From NCBI RefSeq assembly GCF_030272615.1, contig NC_081409.1, forward strand, positions 23,704,406 to 23,768,405: DNA of 64,000 nt. The letters run 5' to 3'. The stretch comes from Cryptomeria japonica (Eukaryota; Streptophyta; Pinopsida; Cupressales; Cupressaceae). Below, piece after piece: positions 46,801 to 57,148 of the stretch (its first letter is position 1; each line of letters begins with the position of its first letter). The notes beneath the pieces are model-generated. The model was not told the origin of the DNA and searched no databases. It saw only the letters and a program-made list of their open reading frames with translations. Made by a program: the position numbers and the translations under genes.

Positions 46801-47240
46801 CGGTGAGCATGGACATTTCAATTTTTCTAACAGTCCTTAGGGCTGGTACTTCCCCTATATTGCAGAAACCGGTGACTACATGAATTGCCTGCGGCGTGAT
46901 ATCATGTATCCTCTCTAGGTACATTTTGTCACCATGGACTCTGCTCAAAATGATTCTTTGTAAAGTCTTCCAGGAAGTATACAACATTATGGAGTTGCTT
47001 CTTCTCCAAGAGACTATACTCCGGTTTGATTTTCTTATCCTTTCCACAAAATAGACCTAGTTGGGAGTGGATGGCCAGAGATCCTAGGTCTTCAATCTTG
47101 TAATCTATGTAGTTAGAAATTCCCTCTTCTACTATCACTCCAGCTAGAACTTGTGATAGGGCATTATACTTTGACTTTCATTGAATAAAACTTTCAGACT
47201 CAATAGATGCACTAGAACTGGTATGAGATGTGGAAGCCAT
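43889..47240 (-). pseudogene. ORF2 of Z, about 1,100 codons
   Basis: Starts at ATG 47240, ends at TAA 43889-43891. From 47047 to the end a single frame is kept with only nonsense codons; one frameshift lies just upstream near 46950-47050. Layout: N-terminal module (47240-46320) with LSRVHGDKMYLE and ITPQAIHVVTG near 46920-46860; a Pro/Ala/Lys linker (46200-45890); a helical block (45850-45500) with EIIQYL near 45705; an acidic block (45380-45230); a Lys/Glu repeat (45205-44775); and a coiled-coil end (44770-43900). No enzyme motif, signal peptide or membrane segment is visible. It follows the gag by about 450 bases, so it would need its own initiation, splicing or a subgenomic RNA. I cannot name a function; a structural, RNA-binding or host-interaction role is conceivable. 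Confidence 0.8.
44775..45205 (-). repeat. Lys/Glu-repeat coding region in ORF2 of Z
   Basis: The minus strand encodes about 140 residues made almost only of Glu and Lys in EEEKKKK-like heptads, in frame with the rest of ORF2. Such i/i+4 charge alternation usually forms a single stable alpha helix. On the plus strand it is a pyrimidine-rich TTC/TTT/CTC repeat that gives long but spurious Leu/Phe/Ser-rich open frames. Confidence 0.75.
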
Positions 47241-47690
47241 TGTAGAAATTTTAAGAACTTGAGAAATACCTTTTAAAACACGCGAATTTAGGGCTTTCTG
47301 ATTCTCCTTCACTCCTCACTTCATCGGTAGTTGAATCACCACTTTGTGTTCTCCACTTGACTGTTTGCTATTTGAATTTGAATCTCCTTCACAGTTTCTC
47401 AATTTCTCCAAATCTTTGCTCAAATCATCTTTTCGTCTCTCTGCTCTTTGAAAAACTTTTCTTCGCTCAAAAACTGATAGTGAGAAATGATTTCAAAAAT
47501 GCTTTTAAACATAGTCCTCACCTACCATCATTAATGCTCCTCCATTAGGGCATAAACCCTAATTTGTCTTTTTACCATTTTCGGTCTTCTGCCAAGCGAC
47601 AGGTATCATATACCGGTTAAGGTCTTTTGCCAGTATAAACCAGGGGTTCGAAAACATTTTTCCATTTGCTCCCCCTAAGCCTTTTGAAGC

Positions 47691-48968
47691 TTAGTTTGTT
47701 GGTTCTGATATTTCCACACTAGGTGCAGAAATTGATTCCTCTTCCAACATTACTAGTTTCCTCTTCCAGGTTTTGTTCATGTTTGCTTGAACTATTTCAA
47801 CATCAATTCTTCCTTCCTAAGTGACCGGTATATCATCAGATATACTCTTTCTACTTCTGTAGAATCTTGCAATGTGACCCGGTTTGTTGCAGAGATAGCA
47901 AACCAATCCAGGTGCTCCCCAAGGTCCATTGTTCATGTTTCCATTCTTCCTTCTACATGTTGCAGCAGTGTGACCATGACCATGACAAATCATACAATTT
48001 TCTCTCCATTTGGTTGCCGCTTGATAGCCACCGCTTCTTGGCTAATGATTGAAGACATTAAACTGGTTGTGATTCCAGTTCACAAAAGGATCAGGACCAA
48101 CTCCTTGGGTCCTTTGAGGATATCTTCCAATGTCATTAATGACAGAAATGCACTCAAATGCTATATTCCCATACTTGTTGCATGCATAACAGTTACCATT
48201 GAATCTATAGGATCTAGGCTTATCATTTAGGAAATAAGGAAAATTGTTGTAAGCCTTACTCCTACACACATTAGCAGTATGTCCTTCTTTAAGATAGTTG
48301 AAACAAATAGGTTTAAAATTTTGCTTACCTTTATCCTTTGATGTCAGTTGCTTCTTTGATGCTTTAGCATTTGGTCCAGAGGTTTCACCTTCCTCATGAC
48401 TGGAATAACCAAGTCCATTGGTATTCTTGACCGATTTGGCAAATTCAAGCTTTTGCTCTAGCTTGACAGTACTTTTGATGAACTTGGCAAGTATTTCCTT
48501 TGACTCAGAGAGTTCTTTGGAAATAACAACATTTATTTTCAACAGGTTTTCATTCTCAAAGATGGTAGTGTTCAGTTCTCCTTACATGTCTTCCTTTTCC
48601 ACCTTGCTTGCATGGAGTTGAGCATTTAGGGAACTCATCTCTTGTTTCAACTTGGAGATCTCAAAATCTCTTTCTTTCATTAGGTCTTTAGCTTCTCTCC
48701 AATTCTCAAGCTCTTGACACATCCGGATAGTCAGTCCTTCCAACTCCTTTCTCAATTTGGAGTTTGATTCATTCAACTTATTTACTTGTGCAATTAGGGC
48801 TTCCATGTCTTATTCATCTGCAGAACTATTTTTAGATAACTCCATCAGCTTTTCTGCATGTTCTCTCCTTTTTGCTTGAGATGCCTTGTATTTGACCATA
48901 AGATCATCATAGGCTTGCTCAGATTGAGTGAGCCATAGAGTAAGTTCCCTCAAGGTGTATTCCCCCAT
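47691..48968 (-). pseudogene. gag of Z, four zinc knuckles
   Basis: Starts at ATG 48968 (MGEYTLREL), close to the PBS, ends at TAA 47691-47693. The N-terminal two thirds are helical and coiled-coil-like (48960-48450, with ELEGLTIRMCQELE near 48730). The C-terminal third has four CCHC-like knuckles: about 48285, 48190, 47985 and 47895, the first, second and last each with one altered position. Two in-frame stops (near 48809 and 48579) and a frameshift near 47820 spoil it. There is no protease motif. Layout matches the gags of X and Y, not those of A and C, which have one knuckle. Confidence 0.82.
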
Positions 48969-49018
48969 ATCTCTTTCCAAGTGGTTAAACTTATAGAAAG
49001 GTTGGCTCTGATACCAAT

Positions 49019-50157
49019 TGATGAATACTAAGAGGGGGGGGGTGAATTAGTATATCGAAAAACACTGCACTTAAACACTTAAACAGTCTAAATATAAACT
49101 GGTAAAACAGTTTAACAGACAGACCGGTTATCACACATGAAAAACAAAAATCAAATAAATCATTCACCCACAAAAGCAATACAACCATAACACAATATAT
49201 TTGACATGGAAACCCAAATGGGAAAAACCATGGTGAGTTGGAACTCACAAGTCACTATCTGCAGAATAGAAACCAGACTGGTTAAGGTCAAACTGGTTAA
49301 GGTCTTACAATGTTCTTCACTAGAACAGATCCTGTTAGGAATCTCAATCTCTATTAGGAGATAAGTCCAATCAAGGACTACCTTGCTAGAGGATTTTAGA
49401 TTCACAAAGGTGAACCACCTTGTTAGAGGATTTTACAAAAGGCTTTTGGGCCTACTCGGTTAAGGGCTATAGACTTGTCAAAGATGTGAGTAATCAACAA
49501 GTGTTTGATCTATATAATAGCACAGACTGCTTGGTTAGATCCTTGATAGCTCGTTCTTAATGCACTCCTGCATTACTTCAGTCTTCTACACATTCATATT
49601 CTTTTCAACTCCTCAACCACCTTAAATCCTAGCAACAACATAAACCCTTTTTTTTACAACAACCTAATACCCTAGACATGATGTCCTTTTAAAGGAATTT
49701 GATTTCATGTCGGTCCAATAGGATTACATTTCAATTTCCTAGGCTCAATGAATCTAGACATACTCAGTAACACAGCACAAGAAGCACCGCCAGTGTGTTG
49801 GCACCATCAAACAATCGATGGATTGGTAACTCATCACAAAATGCCGGATGGTAACTCATCATAGAGTATTACCAGTTCATACAAAAAGCTAGTTGCCGGT
49901 TTGACAAAAAGGAAGACTAGTAGAAATGTGTTATGCCGCTTTAATCTCTCATACCGCTTGAGGTCAACATGTCGCTTTAGACCGGTAAACACATTCTGCA
50001 AAACATCAATAGTCTAATGACTATAATACAACATACCTACAACATACCAGTTGGAACAAATACCGGTTGTGCTCTAACTCATACATATAAAGAGGATCTT
50101 AATGTAAGTGTGTGTCCATCAATGACAATCACAACATAAACATCAAAAATGCCAACA
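49019..50157 (-). repeat. 5' LTR of element Z
   Basis: Minus strand from 50157 (TGTTGGCATTTTTGATG) to 49019, then the PBS. C-rich end at 49034-49042, H2 at 49205-49232 with base stem CATGG/CCATG, H1 at 49233-49248, mini-hairpin array 49311-49429 with the same arms as the 3' LTR. Confidence 0.93.
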
Positions 50158-51441
50158 TATCCCATCTTTGTAATCTAGATAATCCTGGGTCTAACTGTCT
50201 CCATCCATATTTCATCTCTTTTCACTACAAAGCATATTTGTCTATCATATTTATCTACGATGCTCTGTGGAATCCTTTCTCTCTGTTTCATTTTAGAATG
50301 AAAATTCTTGAAGTAATCTTTTACCAGATCATCACTATTAGCTCCCATACCAGTAATTGCCTCCTTTATCTGTTTTCCAACAGAAATAAATAGGAAAAAT
50401 CCTAATGACCAATACTGGGGATCTCTTTTGAAAAGTAAAGCATTAGACACACTAAGAGACTTCCAAATTTGAAGGTTCCTTTCTTATCACCTTTGAGCTT
50501 ATCCAAATTCTCTATCAATTCATCCTTCAACCATTCACAAATATCAATCTTTACATTGTTTACAAGCATCTCATGTACACTATGAATGCATGAACTTGAC
50601 ATAGAATTCACCTGTTTGTATGACCAACTTTATATCCAATGACCATGCTAGAAAATTTAACATTTTTATCCTTTATGTCATTAACCCTAGGTGACTGGTT
50701 TGTCATAAGTAGCTCCTGCTAAGCTCATAACTTCCTTGTTAGGGATTTTATTCTTCTTGTCAGGTCTAGAACCGGTGGAGGGTAAACTAGTAACAACTCT
50801 AATAGCTTCCTTGGTAATCTTAAATACTGAGTCCAACCACATAAATTCACCGTGAACCCTGCTAAGGACATAGCGGATAGCTTCATCTGAGAATTCTGGC
50901 ATATGGAGGATATCTATGAAACCTAAATCCTCAACTACCTTATGTTTTGGTTTCTCTATCTCATCCTTGTCAGTGATTACATTCATATACATGTTCATCA
51001 AATCTTCAGATCCTAATCTTTCTATGTTGCAATGTATGTATTCCCTAGGGTCTTCAGTAAACGCGACTCCTTTCAGAATTCTCAAAAATGCACCAAGGGA
51101 TTCATCAAGGTTTTCTATCTTAGGAATGGTCTTAAAAACAGGCCTAGGTTGCTTAATTTTCTCCACTATGGTAGGGTTTTCTATGAATTCAAGAACAGAA
51201 GATGAAGATGTCATTGTGAAAGATAAATACCTTTTGAGAAATCCTTGAATGCTTTGAAAAGACCTTTGTTGCTCCGCCTTTAGAATTCCTTTGCTCAATT
51301 TCTCTCTCTTCGAATGCTTGGATGCTTGGTGAAGTGAAAACTCCACATATATGTTGGTAAAGAAGAAATATAACTTCTTACCATCAACAAAGGGTAAATG
51401 CATGATTTTCAATTTGCTTCCTTACCCCTAAGGATTATTCC

Positions 51442-52558
51442 TCAGTTGGATGAAGAATCTCCTGCCAGTGCAAGATTACTTTGTTCTACCGGTGCAGTGA
51501 CAGATTCATCACTTCTTTGGTCTCGCTTCCTAATCCATTGTTTTGAAAATTCTTGCTTGATTTTAGTCACCTTCTCTTTGCCTTTGTTATTGGATCCTTT
51601 ATTATTCACCGGTATAGTCTTGCTTCTACAAAATTTTGCAATATGCCCAATCTTGCTACATGCAGAACAAGTTACATTATTTCTCCGAATTGCCTTTCCA
51701 TAACCTTGATTGGTTTGATTTCTGCATTGATTAGATAAATGTCCAAATCTACCAAAAACATAGCACTTCACATTCATTCTGTAATTATCTAAGTTATGAC
51801 CATTTTTGTTGCATTTGGAACATTGACCAGTGGGTGAGTTTGTATTCTGATTTTTCCTTAATCTGCACTAATTTTCTCTATGACCAAATTTGTTGCAATT
51901 AAAACATTTTCCATTGAATATATAAGCATTAGGTTGCCTTACCGGTTTTTTGTGATCATGATTGTTTGCAGTTCCCAAAACTTTATGCATGTTCATATCC
52001 AAGTCCAACTATTTCTCCATCAGGTTTCTGACTTTTCAGCATATCATCAAGATTATCTGAACTTTTCTTGAATTTGTCTTTGTATTCATTTGCAGTGACC
52101 AACTCACTTTCCAAAGTACTAACTTGTCTCATAAGTTCCTCTTTGTCATGTTGCATATGATTCAAATCAGTTTTAAGAATATCATTTTCATAACCAAGCC
52201 TTATAGATTCATCTGATCTTTCATTAAGTCTTCTGGCCAAATCTTTTTCATTATTCTTTCTATCTTCAATATCCTTACATAATCTCATGGTTAAATCTTG
52301 TATCTCATTCTTCATGTTATTGTTCTCTTGTCTCAATTTCTCTACAATATCTCTGAGAGTTTCTTTTTCATCATAATCTTGATTTTGCAATTGCACATGT
52401 AATTCTTTTCTCTTATTCTTTGCTATAACTAGGTTATCTTGAAGTGCTTTGATAAATTCTCGAGCAGTTCTAAGTTCATCTTCCATTTTGATATTCTTCA
52501 ATTTTTCTGCATCAAAATCTTCAAGAGCTCCTTCCAATTGTTGTCGTAAACTTTCCAT
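51442..52558 (-). pseudogene. gag of Y, four zinc knuckles
   Basis: ATG 52558, about 55 bases past the PBS. Long coiled coil (52558-52000; ELRTAREFI near 52470, KDIEDRKNNEKDLARRL near 52260), then four CCHC-like knuckles at about 51905, 51825, 51765 and 51675, of which only the last keeps all four zinc ligands. Ends at a TAA near 51442. One stop near 51983 and one in the first knuckle. Coiled-coil register and knuckle spacing match the X gag best. Confidence 0.82.
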
Positions 52559-52629
52559 CAGTACTAGTTTCAAAATGTTCCTCAAGCTGTTAGGCTTCTG
52601 CAAATAGAGGACTAGGCTCTGATACCACT

Positions 52630-53487
52630 TGTTAGATACTTGATCAGTCCCAAAGACACTTAGAGGGGGGGGTGTGAATCGGTGTCTAACTGGTTAACCA
52701 AAGATTTAAACTTGTTCGCAACTTTATAACCCAAATTAATATACTGGTAAACAAGCAATAATGCAATAAAGAGAAATAAGAGAGACAAAATCAATGCACA
52801 CCATAACACAAGATATTTTGGTGAGGAAACCCAGTAGGGGAAAAACCTCAATGGGATTTGCGACCCACAAAATTTTTTCACTGGCCAATATGAATAAATA
52901 TTATTGATACAATAGGGGCGTGCACATGCAGGAAGGCCAACAGCCTAGAGCTCACTACTCAATCACAAAAGGAGTCACACTGACTACAAAATTGGATGAT
53001 TAAATCCAATGATAATGTACTACTCAAAATAGCATCTACAATGTTGGATTCAGTATCAGTTTAAGCTTTGTCAAATACCTCTGCCATAAACCTTGCTTCG
53101 CTCTTCTCTGCTCTTATTCGCTCATCAAAATGCATATATAGATATTCGCTCTCATAATCTACTTGCATTACCTAATTACATATCCTTTCACACATTTTAT
53201 AATTACAAAATGACCTATAAGGTCTCATACATATATGAGTCTTTACAATGCATCATGTCGGCTATACAATAAACTTACAATACAAAACAATATAATTTCC
53301 ATGTTGGCTAGGGTGCTGGTAAGATCTTCTGTCGATATAGTCTGGATGTCGGTGTGAATATCCTATACTATCTGTCGGTGCTGGTAGATGATGTTTGTGT
53401 TGCCAGTGTAACCTGTGAACCATGTTACCAGTTGGTTGCCATCAATGACAACATCAACTATTCTAATGTAAGTGTAGAATGCCAACA
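52630..53487 (-). repeat. 5' LTR of element Y
   Basis: Minus strand from TGTTGGCATTCTACAC at 53487 to CTAACA at 52630. C-rich end at 52664-52671, H2 at 52822-52850 (base TGAGG/CCTCA), H1 at 52851-52868, palindrome remnant near 52920-52931. AAAGG follows at 53488. Confidence 0.93.
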
Positions 53488-54474
53488 AAAGGTAGAGGAG
53501 AAAGTGAAAGAACAAGAACATGAACAAATTTAAGTCAAGGTACCGAAACCATCACTGATTGTTGGTCCCTCATTGGTTGCACTTGACACATCCGGTCAAG
53601 TACATTTTAGTCATTTTGAGAAGAAGAATATTGAGCAGCTGAGTAGTTCATAATTGATTATGGTTGTAGCTCAGAAGCTAATGAAGGAAACATAAGAGGA
53701 CAAGAAAGTTATAGAGAAATCCATTCTAGTCTTGTAGCAGCTTGTCCCAGAATACAAGATCAGTCAGGTAGCTAGCCCTTCCAGAAACCTAAAGGGTTTG
53801 ATAGAACACATTGCCAAGGAGTACAAAACTCTACAACAAGTGTCAAACTAACAATTGGTGGATAGGTATAATGCAGCTAGGAAGGTCACTTGTGATAACA
53901 TGATCACATATGATAAGGCAAAGCTGATAGAAGAATTAACAAGGATTGATGAATCTCTTCATCAATATAGCAATATATACCGATCTTGCACTAATACTGC
54001 AAAATTAACAACAAACCTAGAAGATAAAATAAAGGCAGCTAAGGTCTGGTTAGAGCATCTTGCAAATAATTTTGATGGTTCTCAATCATTGACCAACACT
54101 GTTGATGGTCAAATTTTTCTTTTAGAATCAAAGATTTTTGCTTTGGAGAAGGATATGGATAGGTTAATCTGGCGGGACAGAGTATTGAGAGGTTTGATCA
54201 GTCCCTAACTTAACACTTTGTTGCTTCACAAAAGGGAATCTATAGAATAGATGAGTAAGAGCACACAGAAAACATTAACCAAAGAAGAATTGCATGCTTA
54301 CATTCTTAATGGGCTTGTTTCAATTTTGGGTACATTGAAAACTGGCTGGGACACTTACTTGGGATTTTTGAAGAGTGCTTACCCTTCAATATATTTAAGT
54401 ACATCTAGATCCGGTAAACACTAATTTTGATTTCATTCATTTCTTATTATCTATCCCGGGTTTGGCATTGTTGT

Positions 54475-54649
54475 CAAAGGGGGAGAGGTTGGATGTGAAA
54501 ACTGATAAGGGACATAAGAAGTAATGTATAGCTCAGGGGGAGCAGCTTTCTGAGATCAGTTTTTGGGAACATTTTGGATAGGAACCGGCACAGAACTTCA
54601 ATGATCTATTTTTCACATGAGTGTTGCCATCAATGCCAAAGGGGGAGAT
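54475..54649 (+). other. Polypurine tracts of X1
   Basis: CAAAGGGGGAGAGG (54475-54488), CAGGGGGAGCAG (54533-54544) and the terminal CCAAAGGGGGAGAT (54636-54649) that abuts the middle LTR. Confidence 0.8.
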
Positions 54650-55568
54650 TGTTGGAAATTGACACTCATCTGGGCTCATGGTGTTGTCATTGATGACAAC
54701 ACACATCATTTTGGGCTGGATACTTATCTTGTATCCACCAGTATTTTAGGATTGACATCTAGCATTCAAGGAAACCGATAGGAAAGGGTAATCAACAAAC
54801 TAGGAACTGGTATTTTAAGGCTGACATAGGAGATTGATCCAGCAAAGGTTAAAGTGACAACAGTCACGAAGATTAATGTTTATATTTTTATCTAAGACAA
54901 AATACAATTACCTTGTAATATGATTGTAAGCCGACATAAGGCATTCATGTTCATGTATGTAAGGGTATATAAGTCAATTCGATTAAGTCATTTTGGGATA
55001 AAGGTGTGATAGGATTTATGCAATTATATGAGTGAGATCTTGATCAAAAGAATGCAAATGTAATAATATGTTGTCGGTCCTAATTGGTTTTCAAGAGGAT
55101 CGGGAAGCGAACAAGGTTATCGGTAAGGAAGGAGATAGTGTTAACTAGTACAGACAGTGCTTAAATTGGAACTCATCCAGCATATCAGATGCACACTCAG
55201 AGTTTAGATTTTTCTTTGTAATTTAGTATTTTGAATTTGTAGTCAGTGAGGCTCCTTTGTGATGAGCAGTGTGCTCTAGGAAGTGTGCCTTCCTTCATGT
55301 GCAGGTCCCTCTTGTAATATTTATTCATTTGGCCAGTGGATAGATATTGTGGGTCATCAATCCCACTGTGGTTTTTCCTCTTTGAGGTTTTCCATGTATA
55401 AATATCTGTGTTATGGTATTCATCTTTGTGGTTGCATTATTATCACTAGTTGTTACTTTCTTTTATGCATACTAGGTATTGAGCTATTTTCTTAATAAGG
55501 TTAAAATTAATCTTACTGGTAGAACACTAATTCACCCCCCCCCTCTCGAGTCTTCTTAGATTCCAACA
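54650..55568 (+). repeat. Middle LTR shared by X1 and X2
   Basis: 919 bp, TGTTGGAAATTGAC...TTCCAACA. It serves as 3' LTR for X1 (PPT on its left) and 5' LTR for X2 (PBS ATTGGTTTTAGAGCC on its right, 55569-55583). TATA box at 54965-54972, H1 at 55349-55366, H2 at 55367-55396, C-rich end near 55535-55543. No target duplication flanks it. Confidence 0.93.
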
Positions 55569-55636
55569 ATTGGTTTTAGAGCCTGGTGCCTCAGAATAAG
55601 TCTAACAGTCTGAGGAAGATCCTGAATTTGGAATCC

Positions 55637-56768
55637 ATGGAGATGAGCATAGAGAAAGAACTTGAAGTATCACTTGAAGACTATGATGCTAAAAGATTGA
55701 AGAACATGAAGCTGCAAGATGAGTTGAGTTCTGCAAAGGAATTCATCCTTACCCTGCAAGAGAGGTTGTAATCTTCTCAATCCAAAAGGAAGGAACTCTT
55801 ACAAAATCAGGATGATGAAGAGAAGAATGCTTTAAAGGAACTATGTCAAAAGTTGAGTCAAGAAAATGGTGTGATGAAGAATGAAATGTAATCCCTAACC
55901 ATGAGGATGTCCAAGGAGATTGAAGATTGGAAGAAAAATGAAGAAAACCTTGCCATATCTTTGAAAGATAGATTTGAAGAATGCATTAGGTTGGCACATG
56001 AGAATGATGAGTTGAATACTGAATTGGTGCAATCACAAAACAATGAGAAAGAGTTGGAAATAATGATGACAGTCTTAAGAATAGATCTAGATGCTGCAAA
56101 TGAATACAAAGGCCATTTTAAGGATAGTTTCACAAAGCTTGATGAATTATTGAAGAATCAAAGGGACACTGGAGACACTACAGGTCTTGGATTTGAGCAT
56201 GGAGAAAGCTCTAGTACTGCAAATCAGGAGAACCTACCAAACAACCGGAATCAGAGATCACTGGTAATACAACCCAATGCACATAAATTTAATGATAGAT
56301 GCTTTGTTTGCAATAAGTTTAGTCATATGGAAAGTCAATGCAGAAATAGAGTCAATCATAATAATAATTCAGGTATCAGTTAGTGTTTCAATTACAAAAA
56401 GTATGGTCATAGGACAACAAATTGTAGAATGAATTTGAAATGTCATGCATGTGGAAAGTTTGGACATATGGCTAACCAATGTAGGTCAAGAAATTATCAA
56501 GGTTATAGAAAGACAATTCAAAAGAATAATGTCACTTGCTATACATGCAACAAAGTAGGACATGTTGCTAAATTTTGCAGAAGTAAAAACCCACCAATAG
56601 GAAATGATGAGAAGGGAATACAAAACCTTAGTTGATGATATCTGGAAGAAGGATGAGAAGAAATGGATTGGAAAGTCTGAGGATCAACTAGTTGAAGCAA
56701 ATACCTTGGTTACTCAACCGGAAGAGCAGAATGTTCCTGCACGAGCAGGAAACTCATTTGGTAACTGA
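55637..56768 (+). pseudogene. gag of X2, four zinc knuckles
   Basis: ATG 55637; the end at TGA 56766-56768 is inferred through a frameshift after the last knuckle near 56625. Coiled coil from 55640 to 56140 with stops near 55769 and 55889, then an Asn/Gln-rich linker and four knuckles at about 56302, 56385, 56440 and 56535. Three of the four keep the CX2CX4HX4C ligands; the second has lost one cysteine. A typical plant copia gag has one knuckle. No D-S/T-G protease motif before or after. Confidence 0.87.
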
Positions 56769-57148
56769 GGAATTAGCCTTAGGGGGAGGCAAACTGATGA
56801 AAGATCTTGCATTACCCCCAACAGTGGTCTGAAAGCCTATTTTAGACTCTCAAAAAGTTAGTCAAAAGGTTCACCAGCGTAGATGTGATGGACCTTGGAT
56901 CTGGTATGATATGCTGACAAGCATTTATGTCAATGAGGAATTAGGGTTCCATAGGTTAAAAGGCAAAAAGTGATTAATCTTTCACCACCAAGCATTCAGA
57001 GCGAGTCAAAGTGAATTAAAGGCTATTTAAAGAGATCTTGAGCATTCCTAGGCGAATTCTAGTGCATTCTGAGTGATTTTTCAAAGATTTTTCATCAGCA
57101 AAGTTTCTAAGGTATTTCTCAGTTTTCAGCTATCTTTTTCAAATTGCA

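Larger units (their letters stand above)
42429..50157 (-). mobile_element. Element Z: pol-less family V element, best preserved
   Basis: 7,729 bp inserted in ORF2 of Y with perfect TATCC duplications (42424-42428, 50158-50162). LTRs 42429-43566 (3', 1,138 bp) and 49019-50157 (5', 1,139 bp) are very similar to each other. Minus-strand order: LTR, PBS (ATTGGTATCAGAGCC, 49004-49018), gag, purine tract, ORF2, purine tracts, LTR. Most damage in ORF2 is nonsense mutation in an otherwise open frame. It must be the youngest of the three nested elements. Confidence 0.94.
40067..51214 (-). pseudogene. ORF2 of Y, split by element Z
   Basis: Starts at ATG 51214 and ends near 40067, with Z (42429-50157) between. 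The N-terminal module (51214-50170) has the same YVLSRVHGEFMWL / ITKEAI pattern as X near 50850. After Z, a Lys/Arg-rich linker (42110-41950), the ILYLHIYKK helix near 41835 and HRQVSLMVG near 41610 parallel X. An acidic, repeat-like region (41360-40920) and a long coiled-coil end (40900-40067) follow. Stops and frameshifts occur near 50690, 41550 and 41100. The same N-terminal and middle blocks survive in X, Y and Z although the linkers differ, which argues for function when active. Confidence 0.78.
38956..53487 (-). mobile_element. Element Y: pol-less family IV element, holds Z
   Basis: Inserted in ORF2 of X1 with perfect AAAGG duplications (38951-38955, 53488-53492). LTRs are 38956-39807 (3', 852 bp) and 52630-53487 (5', 858 bp). 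Minus-strand order: LTR, PBS (AGTGGTATCAGAGCC, 52615-52629), four-knuckle gag, ORF2, purine tracts, LTR. Without Z (7,729 bp plus duplication) it is about 6.8 kb. No pol domain is visible. The same two-ORF layout as X and Z, but clearly diverged in sequence. Confidence 0.92.
36640..54424 (+). pseudogene. ORF2 of X1, split by element Y
   Basis: Starts at ATG 36640 and ends at TAA 54422-54424, with element Y (38956-53487) in between. The N-terminal module (about 36700-37440) carries YVLSHVHGEFIWL near 36984, then ITKDAI and a P-x-x-G turn near 37080. The middle part (37920-38520) is basic then helical, with LLYLEIYNKAL near 38345 and LDARRLSTIEEY near 38415. HRDVILMVGRVNEI follows near 38560. 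The C-terminal part (53500-54424) is predicted coiled coil. Stops and at least three frameshifts are present. I know no enzyme with this layout. A distant relation to the domain annotated as putative plant transposon protein (PF20167) is possible from memory, untested. Confidence 0.75.

Noticed and set aside
38956-53487. Element Y as a giant single retrotransposon of 14.5 kb
   Set aside because: The complete element Z with its own LTRs and TATCC duplication lies inside, so Y itself is about 6.8 kb.
55283-55495. Open frame of about 70 codons repeated at 61223-61435
   Set aside because: Both lie inside family III LTRs over H1-H2 and recur only because the LTR recurs. No coding signature.
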